Shown: positions 53,201 through 64,000 of the stretch, one piece after another | Layout of the letters: each line of letters starts with the position of its first letter | Position numbering within the stretch: the first letter of the stretch is position 1 | DNA from: Lagopus muta | Lineage: Eukaryota; Chordata; Aves; Galliformes; Phasianidae | Reading direction: 5' to 3' | DNA length: 64,000 nucleotides | NCBI RefSeq assembly: GCF_023343835.1 | Contig: NC_064444.1 | Span: forward strand, 5,819,219-5,883,218 | Position numbers and translations under genes: made by a program | Notes under the pieces: generated by a model | What the model saw: the letters and a program-made list of their open reading frames with translations, nothing else | Database searches by the model: none | What the model was told of the DNA's origin: nothing

Positions 53201-56200
53201 CTTCCTTTTAGGCTGCATTTGCAACAGCCCTGTTAGCGTGGCTCATGCTAAGACCAGGGACAGAAATCTGGTGCTCCGGATGCAGCCCTCCTGTACTGCA
53301 CACAGTGAGCAGCTGCTGGGCTCCCCAGCACTACGGACTGCGTCTGCCTGCTCCTCAAAGTGACTTCTGTCAAAATGCAGTCCTGTTGTTTTGCTGGCAC
53401 ATTTCCTCCTCCTCACTAATACTGACATGTCTCTCCCACGTTAATGCAACATGATTTAGTGAAATAATATTTCACTATGCCACACATTGAATTCTTTTAA
53501 GCTTTTTTTGGTGAGTTTGCAGTGTGTTTCTTTCTCAGGCTGTCTTCCATACAAGTTTTTGTAAAAGAGCTGTTTAAGTATGTTTACTGACAACCGACAC
53601 AGGTATCTGGTCAAAAACATCCTTTTGCTCGCAGGCATTGTTTTGTCTGGGAGAGAGTACTGACCACAGCACACTTTCATGGGAACAACTTGCATTCGTA
53701 AGAGGAATATTCTGCTTGCACCATGTAGCAAACAGCTAGCAGAAAAGTGCTTCTAGTACTCAGCTGCTGTAACAATAAATGTGGTATTTACAGGGCTCTG
53801 AATAGTCTCCACTCCTGCTTGTGTCAGTTCTTACCTCAGAAATCAAGGACTGACCATATGCAAGAAGACACAATGATCTTAAGGTACCTGCGGCCCAACA
53901 GCTACAGGGAAAAAAGCGTGGAGAAAACTGAGATACAGTCAAAATTAATTGCTGAAGTGCTAAGAAATTAGTATAGTCAGCAATTTTTTGATCTGTTTAG
54001 AGAGTTAGAGAACACGGGAGGAAGATAACTTGGGCTACGGAAGCTAATACATCACATCATCCTGCTAGTACTCATCTGAAACCAAGAATGATTTGAATCT
54101 GACTCACCTGTTTTCTGCTGTCACCCTGAACTTTTGCACCAGTGTCTTTTCCTGTATACATGCAAACGGAAGGTCATTTTAAAATCCCTTTCATTCCGCC
54201 ATTGCTATTCCCAGCTGCAAAGAACAGCTCCAACATCCACTCCCTCCCGCTGCCCGTCAGCAAGGAGAGACCTTTTTGCTAGAATACCTTTTTGCCTCAC
54301 TGTATGTTGCCATAGCAGCAAGACTAAAACCAGACCCAAGATGAGAAAAATGTCAAAGGAATAAAAACTGATGCTACAGGCAAATTCTGACTCAAATCCT
54401 TCCTTGGCTACCGAAGAGATCTGTTACATTATATGTTTTTTACATGGAGAACTACAGCTGCACAACTGTACTGTTCACTCTTGCCTTATTCCAACAAGCT
54501 CCTGCTGACATCAATGAGTATTTGTTTTTGTCTTGATGAAACTCAAAGAAAAAGAGATTTAAGGCCTCGCAATTACAGAATAACTGAACCAAATCTTACC
54601 AGCTTTTACTTATGAAGTCAACAGGAACAAAGCAGAAAAAAGAAAGAACCAATATCAAATTAAATATTCATAACTACGAAATAGGACCTAGATTATAAAT
54701 CTGGTGGGAGTTCTTCCTACACAGTAAGCAGGGGAAAAAAAGACTTTGAAGTTGGATCCACCAACACAGAGACTTCTTCAACAGTTAAAGGCCAGCATTT
54801 CGGTTGTAAGACAAGAACTGTAGAAGGAACATCTCTATTAGACTATGTGTATTACCTTAGAATAGCCTGCAGAACGACAAGGCAAGCAAATATTGATTTG
54901 AACTAGCACAGTGTAGCCTCTCATTATCACTTATTATTTGCATAAGCTTGAAGAAAAAGGAAATCTTTTGCAACAGCAATTAATACTGTAAAAAAATTAC
55001 CTTTTTAGTTTCAAAGGGTGTTCTCTGAAAGGAGATTTGGTGAAAAAAATCCCCAGAACACAGACTAGAAGAAAAGCCACGTCTTGTGAATCAGCAAGAA
55101 GCTTTTAGAATTCAATGGTAGAATTCTTCAGAGTAGCAATAAAGCCAGAATTCTTGAATACAGATCTTCAGCCATCTGTCCAGTCAATAGCTAAATACAA
55201 TCATATCAACTCTAGGGTGAGATTAACCAACCTGAAAGTGAGCACAACATTATGTGGAAGAGACAGAACTACTGTGATAAAGAGTTCCTCAAACTCACTG
55301 AACCCTCCCTCCTGCACTGTGCTTCTGGTTGCTGCTATATAGTTGTGAGCCACTGACTCACAGCTGCTGCCTGAGTTGCTGGGATTGCTGATAGAAATTA
55401 AGGTAGCATGGCCCCAGATTTTACTAGCACATCAAAGCCCACATACAGGATCTTAGAATTGGTCACCTGTATTCCCTTTATTCTCTCATTCTGAGCAATA
55501 ACAGGTTATACTAAGCTGCAGCCAACTATTCACATAAGGATGCCCCAGATACCCCTGATTTTGGGATATTCAAAAGTGAAGTGGTTCACATTCCACTCCA
55601 GCAAAAATCTGGTTTGCTGTGGAGCAGCAGCAGTTCTTATGCTGTGGAGAAGTCCTTTGGCTGCAAAGGAGTTTTGGCAGCAGCAGACAAAAGAAAGAAG
55701 CCCTCTGTATTTGGTTAACATGGAGCAGTCTCTTGTGTAAGTGAAATTCAAATATGAAGTTCAGTTTGGTCCATTTCATCACAGTGTCTTCACAGTTTAC
55801 AGCAGGAAATAGTTTATGACATTTATCACCTTGCAATTAAAAGCAGATATTTTATGCTATTATCGATTATCGAGCTCCATAACATACGTTTTTAAACTCT
55901 TGCCTCAGCCATGTTGCCTTGTGACCTCTTTGAAAAAATATTTGGAAAAAAACTGCACCAACCCACTAATATGTCTCATTCGTTCTCTCTCCCATAAGCA
56001 TATTCTAATAGTTAAGAGAGTCATGGAACTCCCCCTCCTCCACTCCCCCTTACACACCCTTAATTACAAGCACACTGCTTTGTGCATTGTTGTCTTTCTA
56101 ATTATAATGCCCAGACTGCAGAAGGTCAACATTGTTGGTTTCCTCAGCACAGCCTTGCAGCAGCAATCCTGTCTGCTTGCTTCTCTGTGGGAAGCTGGCA

Positions 56201-59200
56201 AACAGAGATCTCTCTTCACACACAAGTGAAAGATTAGAGACAGCCTTTCTGGAACTGTATTGTTTCACAGCCATGTGAGAACTCCAAGTCTGAAATACTT
56301 CCAGAATCACAGTGTTTCACACGCACTGTCTAGACATTTGCAGAACACTTTTCAGAAACAGAAGAATCTTTTTCACTATATTCCTAATTGCCTCCAAAAG
56401 CAAACTAGCTGCAAGGTGATCTAAGTCAGTGCATGCCTTAACTGCCTCTGGGCAAATGGATGGATGTTGCCTCATGGAGTTAAAAACACATCAGCTTGCA
56501 CCACATTAGGTGATTCTTCAATATGTGCTTGTATACATACAGTTATGCCAGATGACAACTGAAATGAGAAACACTAAATTCTTCTCTGCAGGACTCCATC
56601 GAAGCAACACTTAGCACTGTCACTACTTTGCCTTGCAGTAGTTACATTCCTTTAATACAAACATGGAGAACAAATTATTCTCTATTGCAGAACTACAACA
56701 TAAAATACTCCCAGACGTGGAAACTAAACTTACTGGTTACAAAATAAAGCAGACATTTAGACTTCTAGACAATAGAGATGTAATCATTAAAATGACTTGA
56801 CGCTATCATTTCCAAAGTCTGGGAAGCTCCATACACAAATCCACCAACTAGGATCAGATTACACGAGCACATTAATTTTGTGTCAAAAAACACAAAATTG
56901 TTCTTTCACAACAATGGATGCTCTCCAATAAACTCCCTCCCTAGACATTAAGTCAATTATGTAGATTCTTGAATCTCAGCGAGGTAAATACCAAAGGACT
57001 CTAAAGATCCAAATGAAAAAATATTTCTTCTCTATTTTCTTGTTTAAATTTTTTGGTTTCACGAAGTAGTGCCATGAGGATTGCAAATCTAATTACTCTT
57101 AAGTCATAGTCATATTTTTCCATTATTCAAGAAGCTCTCTAAGCCAGATCTGACCATTGGGTGCTGCTCTATACCTTCATTAAAATTCTACATAAGCGAA
57201 ACCAAAAAGCACAGATACATTAAATTGTTTTACAGTTGTAATATTAGACAGTGTGATTTGTGCTTATCCTCATCCTGAGCTGGATCAGTTAACAGTAAGA
57301 CTGAAGTCATTCATCTAGGTAAGATGAAAGGTATTTGAGTTTATTTTGTTGTTTACCAGACAAGTTTACAATATATTTTTCAGTCCCATTTGCTTTATTT
57401 GTTAATGTTTTTTATGGCACGGTTAAAAATGTTTCATTCTGAGACGCTGTTAAAGATTTTTAACCCTGTACCAACACAACTGATTTAGTTTACAATTTTA
57501 ATGGCCATGCATGAATACTCATCTGACTTAGTATTACACTGACTGAAATCAAATTGCTATGCAGTTCATAGCAAGGAAGCTAAAGCATAAGGCTTTGTGT
57601 AACAAAACGCCACTCATTCAGCTGAGACAGCTTCTAATCTAATTCAATTAGGTGTTGATGTACCCAAACTTCGAATGGTGTGTATGAGCTAGTTCAAGAA
57701 AATAGGTAAGAACTTCAAACAAACAGTGAACGAACAACAGAAACAAACCGACCCAACCAACCAGCATTTCATGACTTCTGCTGAAGAACTGAAAGGTTAT
57801 ACCCATTCTCTTCAAGAAACTCATGCAGGATGTAACCATAAAAGATAATACAGTAAAACGTATGTTATTCCCAAGATTGGTGTGGTGGATTTTGGTTTTT
57901 TTTTTTGTGATGGTTAATGAACTTTACTATGTTGTGTATAAACAAAGATTTGAAGCTGCCTGTGATGAGCTAAGGCCTAGTTTCTTATTTTTTATCTTTT
58001 TTTTTAAGATACAGCCTACATTCCCAAACACATGCACTTTAATACCACATCCAAAAACAGAACTTTAATACTCAAACCAGCATACTGAGTAAAAACAGAA
58101 CAGCTGAGAGTCAGATGCTCAGCTGAAGACCCTAAATTATGTTGCCTATTTTATTTGAGTCAGTGATCATAATGTATAGATCTTCCCTACAAAGTATCTT
58201 TGTGTTCATTCACAGCAGGCTATACATACATGTGTAGGAACACTTTACTATCAACAACACATCTGCTCTGCTGCCTTGGTGTTAATTGATATCATTATCT
58301 GTAACAAGCAATAATATCATTAAAAAACTGCACTACCAAATAAAACTCCCAATTATGACATTAAAATTGGACTATATTACTCTAAGAGATGCCTTTAAGT
58401 GTAAGAGTAATTTTGCTCTTAAAACTCATCTATGTTTAAAATGATTAAGAAGGATTTATGAGCCATTTTCATTAGGTGAGAACATTCATCTTGATTAGTG
58501 ACTGTTATGCACCAACTTAAAATATTATTTTGGATCATTCCATTTTACTTAGGGTAAAATTACGTGAACCAGAAAAGTAAACTTGTTTCCAGTGAAAGCT
58601 CCCTACTGCACTCAGGAAAACAAAATACAGAGAAGTAATGCTGAAAGCATATTACCTGCTAACGTCTATCACCGTGGTAATTTTGCAGTCTCACAAATCA
58701 TTTCATTCTCTTCTGCTCTATTGAATCTTTCTGCTCGCTATCAGCCATGGAAAATGGCCAGGGGACCAATGCTGCCAATGTAGCATCTTTTAGGCAAAAT
58801 GGAGTATTTAAATATGAGTATAAAACAAGTGGCTTCTATTCTCTACTACTTCATAAAATAAAAGTTCCATAAATTGTTTTCAAACAGCAAAAGAAATCTC
58901 TGTGAAACTCTTTTTTTTTAACTTATTGAGAATGGCTTCAATTCTATGGCATAAACAGTAAAAATGAATTGTAAGGAAAACACGTTTGAGTCAAACATCC
59001 AAGATAAATACAGAATAAACATCCTCTTATCGCTCACAGTTGTGTCCTTGGTGTCTAAATATATCCACTGTGCTTTGGTAAAGCTCTCCTTAGCTAGGTC
59101 TCATTACTTCTTTGCAAGGGTACCATATCATCATGTCAGTTTAATACGCAGGGAACGGGTGCCAATTTGTTACTTAAAAGCCAGCTAATGTACTTCAGTA

Positions 59201-62200
59201 AGCAGACTACTCTTGTAAAATATTGCTTCTTCACAATAATTAATCAGCAGCTTGCTCCATTTAACAGGTTTGTTTCTTCCAAGAAGTGACATACTAGTTT
59301 AACACACATACAATCTCCTGTTGCTAATTTAATTAAGTGGAAGCACGTGACTAGTTTATCTTTAATAGTGCACACTTTCCTCAGCGGAATCTATCAGTGC
59401 TTTCCATGTTATTTCCTTCACTGTTTGTTTTTTTCTGCCTCACTTTATCCATCAGGAACTGAGTCTAGATGTTCTTTTCTGACCTGCCATTAGAGAAAGC
59501 CATTATCTCTGTAGCACATAAGGGCAAACAAAAATGGCAATCTGTCCTGACCCAAAAACACGTACCACGACTCACTGCTGTACTTCCAATTTCCAGTGTC
59601 TCATGTCTTCTAGAAAAGTACTTTCTGCCTGTGTATCTCCATACTTAATTAATTCTTAGCAGAGTGCTTACCAAGTAGATTAGAAAAGTACTGTAGCTGC
59701 GGGCTGTGTTTACGTTAATTGAAAGTTTCAGTCTCACACTAGTCAGGTTCCAACTTTGTAACAGCAATGTTTGAATACAGAATCAATGCTTATCAGAAAT
59801 ATTGCTAAAATAGCTTTTCATGTCTGCTACTCGATTCCAAAACATTAAGATATCGTTCCTCTGCAACTACCCAGCTTACTGAAACGTGTCTAATTCTGAA
59901 ATGAGAGCCCCTAGTGCATGCTCTGAATCACAAAGGCCCTCAGTGATACTGAGACAGAACCGAGGGGCTCGGCTGCTGGAAGCCAGAACTGGCAGGCAGA
60001 GATGTCAGGCTAACCCAAGAGCTTTCCACTAACATGCAATGTAACATCAGGCAAGTGACATCATGTTCTGCTTTCTTATCTATCTATTGAACTAACATTC
60101 TAATATGAATATTCTCAGTATATGTAAAGCAACATGATGAAGACGCTAGATGGCAAATCTTTTTGTTTATGCACACAGGTAATTCAACTGGCAGGCTAGA
60201 CAATGCAAACCATTTCAGAAGCTGTCAAGAAAAAAATAAAAAAAGCACAAAATTAAAATAAATTACTTTTTTAATTACATTCCATTTAGGTAGCTGGAAT
60301 TTTACGCAGCGTTTACAAACAATATGTAACAATTGGAAATAACTGACTTCAGCGTACATATTTAACAGACTTGACAAGTGAAGTATGAGTTCCCTAAAAC
60401 GGCTCATTAACCCAACCCTATTTTTTGGTAATCACAGCTAACATTGCGTATCTGAGGTGTTACAATGGACTCATCCTTAAGGCTTTTCTTCTTTCTTCTA
60501 TCTCATGCTTACAACAAAATCACGGTCATGTTACATTGCTATCAGCAGTGTGTGAAACCAAAGAAACTACTGGGTTATGTCACCACACAGTGATACAGCC
60601 AGGAAGGGCAGAAGGAATTAGGAAGTAATACAAACTCCTGTTAAACAGCATTGCGTGGGGAAGAAAAGTAAATTAAATTATATAGGTATTTGCTAGGAAT
60701 TAAATTATTCGTGTAAGAGCAGCAAGGAGTCCATAATCAGGTATGCACAATGCTTTAGATGAAAAAACTGCAGTGCCTAATTAATCCACAGTACTTTTAA
60801 GGTATATTTTTTCCTCCAAAGTACAGCTTGCTCCTCTACACAATATTGCACTGAAATTATCTGGAGTTTTAATTAATATTTACTTAAGAGTAAGTATCTT
60901 GGGGAAAAAAAATTGCAAAGTCTTCATTAAAAATCACCTTACTCATGGCTCAATTTTCATAAATTTGGAACCTGTGTTCATTACATATAATGTTAATGAA
61001 GTAAACTGTAAGTGAAATAGCTTTCCCTTACTCTTCCCGTACTTTAAAATAAAATTAATTGAGTGTAATTCAATCATGAACACAGAAGCAAGCTACCCTG
61101 AACTACTCAAGCTTTTTTTCTCAGTTTGCTTTTCCCACATTCATACTTTGAAACCTACTACATCAGTACCACACAGATCCCTGAATTTCTGTAATCTCTG
61201 ATACATGCAGGAAGCTTGTTTTAAATTTGTTGCATTGAGGCTGCATTCAGAATACTGTGTCCAGCTCTGGGCTCCCCAGTTCACAAAAAACAGAGATCTC
61301 CTGGAAGGAGTCCAGCAGAGGATCACGAAGACGTTCAAGGGCCTGGAGCATCTCTCGTATGAGGAAAGACAGAGTGAGCTGGGTCTGTTCAGCCTGGGGA
61401 AAAGATGACTGAGGGGAATCTGATCAATGTTTTTAAATATCTAGAGGGAGGTGGGAGATGGGGCCAGACTCTTCCCAGTGGTGTGCAGCAATATGACAAG
61501 GAGCAATGGCCTAAAACTTGAACATAGGAAGATCCATACAAACATATGGAAGAATTTCTTTAGGGTAAGGGGGATGGAGCCCTGGAACAGATTCCCCACA
61601 GGGGTTGTGAAATCTCCCTCTGTAGATATTTAAGACTCATCTGAATGCCTGCCTGTGTGAGCTGCTGTAAGGCACCTGCTGTAGCAGGGGGGTTGGACTC
61701 AATGATGTTGAGGTACCTCCCATCCTCTGCAATTCTGTGATACTGTGACTTGTTTGTACACGGAGAAACAACAGTAATGTACAGATAAGGCATTTAAATT
61801 TACTTTGAGCTACAGATGTTTATTTTATACCGGCAAAGGGAACAGAATCTCACACAGAGGGAGAACAACGTTCTATGGCAGCGCAAAGGACAGAATATAA
61901 GTAGAGCTAATACCTGTACATCAGAAAAGCTGTTCACGAACAACTGTAATTGTAGTGCTATCAAGGAAATATTTGTGCTATGAGAACAAGCAGACTTTGC
62001 ATTCTAATGTTAGAGAAGTAATAGCAGCAAAGGAAACATCAAAATGTTTGTGGGAGTTTTCACTTCATGAAACATTATCCTTTTTGTGTATTTAGTGGTG
62101 GGTTGTTATTTTTTTTATTAGGGAACTTCCATATTTATAATGATATTCTAGATTATTTTGTATGCTTAGAAGAGTAAATGCAGGATCTAAATGAAGCATT

Positions 62201-64000
62201 TGACTTCAAATATGGGCAGAGAAAGGTGTCATTTCTTCAAGTGAGGAATTTGTTTTCATCTAGCAGATAAAAGGAAAGTAACAGCTGCACAAGCCACTAT
62301 TATAGTGTCACTACAGGAAAGGAAAAAAAAGGCTCAAGATGACACTTAGTATTAATAACAAGGTGCCAGCCTAATCTGATGTTACCAGATTATCCTCTTA
62401 CTATGTTAGGAGTTATTAATGTGTTGGTTTTCTCCGTGTCCTCCCATATTGATACATGAAAGGCTTTTTGCCTTAAAGCTAAGATCACTGAAAGGCATGA
62501 TGTGTCTTTGATGAAATTAAAGTCTCTGCCCCAGAGGAAGGTAAGGAGGTGTCACTCTTTTCCTAGCATGGGCCATATGGTTTTTCTTTTTTTCCTAGAA
62601 TACTGTTGATATTTAAAAGCATGCACTGAAATTGGTGCTAAACAATGCATTCGGCAAAAGAATAAAAGATTTACAATATCTGAATTCTTTGAAGAGATTG
62701 GGCAGTGCTAAAAAAAGGTATGTCGTGATGGCTTTGCCCTCACCAAAACACAGTACAGAGGGAAAGTGTTCTTCAGTCCTCTTTCTTGCCATGGGATTAC
62801 AACTTGGCAAGACTGCAATCTTAGATGTAAGGTTTCTTCTGTTTTCTTTCGCATGCTCGTAACACTGAAAACTCATGCAGAAAATGGAAAAATATGTGAA
62901 AATTAAAACACATGAGAAAATGATTCCTTTAGAGGAAAATACGGTATCAGCGGATATTTTATAATGATATCACAATGCGATCAGTTGCACTGCCCTCCTT
63001 TCAGGTTTAGGCTCTTAAACACAGCTTGATTTTGCTTTAGCAACTTACTACAGCAGAAAGCTCTGGCTCCGAGACAGGAGAATCACACTTGTATAACAAT
63101 ATTTAGAGCTGGCTAGACTTGCAGCATCTCCTATAGTGATTCAGAATGAAAAACGAGACTGATGATGCAGTGATCACTGCAAATTGAATTAATATGTGCC
63201 TTTCCACTCAAACACATTTGATGCACTGACCATGAGGCACAGTAATTAGAGTCTGCTGAAATGTATTTAGTGCTTTGATTCCACCAACTGCAATCACAGC
63301 TGAGTACCAAAGTATACTCCTGAATCTAAGCTGCAGTTGTTGCACTACCATTTGCAAACTAAGGAGTTGGTCAAGATATTATTAGTACATCATCACTACA
63401 AACTCACGACATAGGGTAACATTCACTGCCTAATACAAATACAAGGTACTAGCCTGATGTAGAAACATTATCAGATTACCCTCTTAGTTTTTTTAAAAAG
63501 AGTAAGTAATAACTGTGTTCCACAGATTTCAGGCTTTTCATCATTCCTACTGGCCCTACAGCAGTATGGGTCTGATACCATTACCACTGCATGAACAATG
63601 TACTCCTTTACCTCACTTCAGGCAGAAGGAGACAATGAATCCTCCTGCACACAAAACTAATCTGTAATCAGCATGCTTTTTTATAATATCAGTAGTCACC
63701 CACATGGACAAAAATATTCCACATTTAAAGACCTTCCAACATACCAACAAAGTAATTTTTGAAGCAGGTAGCCTAGTGTGAGGAAAAGGGGCCTACAGAT
63801 AAGATGATGACACGTCCTATATTTTCCACTGTCACTTTCATGACAGAATGGCAGTTCTGTTTTACATGTTATCATTGCTACACTTAACTGCTGTAAGTCC
63901 TACAGAAAGCACTTGTATCTTCTATTTTCTATAACCTGCTCTAAGTATGCTTTTTTTTTTTTTTTGCAACAACAAAAAGCTGAACAGAATTTTGATAGAA
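47271..64000 (-). other. VAT1L: VAT1L intron (3' part), open to the right
   Basis: This stretch begins at the acceptor of the penultimate exon and runs to the window edge. I looked for the preceding VAT1L exon on the minus strand and did not find it, so this should be one long intron, or more than one if a short exon was missed. It contains the CR1 copy at 61.2-61.7 kb, a T16 tract at 52,164-52,179 and T-rich sequence at 63,951-63,965. ORFs up to 137 codons (51282-51692 plus, 55816-56229 plus) have no recognisable motif. Confidence 0.75.
61230..61748 (+). mobile_element. CR1 LINE, broken 3' part of ORF2 with 3' tail
   Basis: This is a 5'-truncated copy of a CR1 retrotransposon in plus orientation. 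The end of the reverse-transcriptase ORF is recognisable as peptides such as YCVQLWAPQFTKNRDLLEG, LEHLSYEERQSELGLFSLGK and, later in the same frame, NGLKLEHRK and WNRFPTGVV. The frame is interrupted by stops at 61406-61408 and twice more before about 61,445, so it is dead. It ends with GTTGGACTC and an ATTCTGTGATACTGTGA tail typical of the family. The left end is approximate. Confidence 0.93.

Noticed and set aside
55816..56229. 137-codon plus-strand ORF in VAT1L intron
   Set aside because: No domain recognised; Cys/Leu/Thr-rich chance ORF.
47300..64000. Search for further VAT1L exons
   Set aside because: No minus-strand segment encoding the expected preceding part of the oxidoreductase fold was found. 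A short exon could still have been missed by eye.

Overview
The window is vertebrate nuclear DNA, most likely from a bird and probably a galliform such as chicken. It is AT-rich, with genes broken into short exons bounded by GT/AG splice sites. It carries CR1 LINE remnants, including one that ends in the CR1 3' tail motif. Three genes that I recognise lie on the minus strand in the order VAT1L (high coordinates), CLEC3A, WWOX (low coordinates). This matches, as I recall it, the VAT1L-CLEC3A-WWOX order and common orientation on human 16q23. No bacterial or viral gene is present, and nearly all short ORFs in the window are chance ORFs.

Region by region. Positions 1-12,300 hold the 5' part of WWOX: exon 1 in a CpG-rich promoter near 12.2 kb, then exons 2, 3 and 4 at 10.4, 8.8 and 7.1 kb. 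The coding lengths are 107, 65, 58 and 179 nt and all junction phases agree. Intron 4 runs off the left edge and contains a perfect (AT)25 tract. Positions 12.4-25.3 kb are intergenic. They hold homopolymer tracts, a diverged repeat whose second copy lies in WWOX intron 3, and an isolated GC/CpG-rich island near 22.0-22.4 kb built around a long imperfect inverted repeat. Positions 25.3-31.1 kb hold the whole of CLEC3A: three coding exons, a 193-aa secreted C-type lectin and a TATA box. Positions 31.1-46.2 kb are intergenic or 3'-UTR sequence with one small CR1 fragment. The last two coding exons of VAT1L are at 46.2-47.3 kb. The remaining 17 kb looks like VAT1L intron with a broken CR1 copy at 61.2-61.7 kb.

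The genes do not form a pathway. WWOX is a WW-domain/short-chain dehydrogenase scaffold protein, CLEC3A is a cartilage matrix lectin, and VAT1L is a quinone-oxidoreductase-like protein. They are linked only by conserved order. The most unusual structure is the inverted repeat in the orphan island at 22 kb. Its two arms read as similar peptides on opposite strands and are flanked by splice-donor-like sites facing outward.
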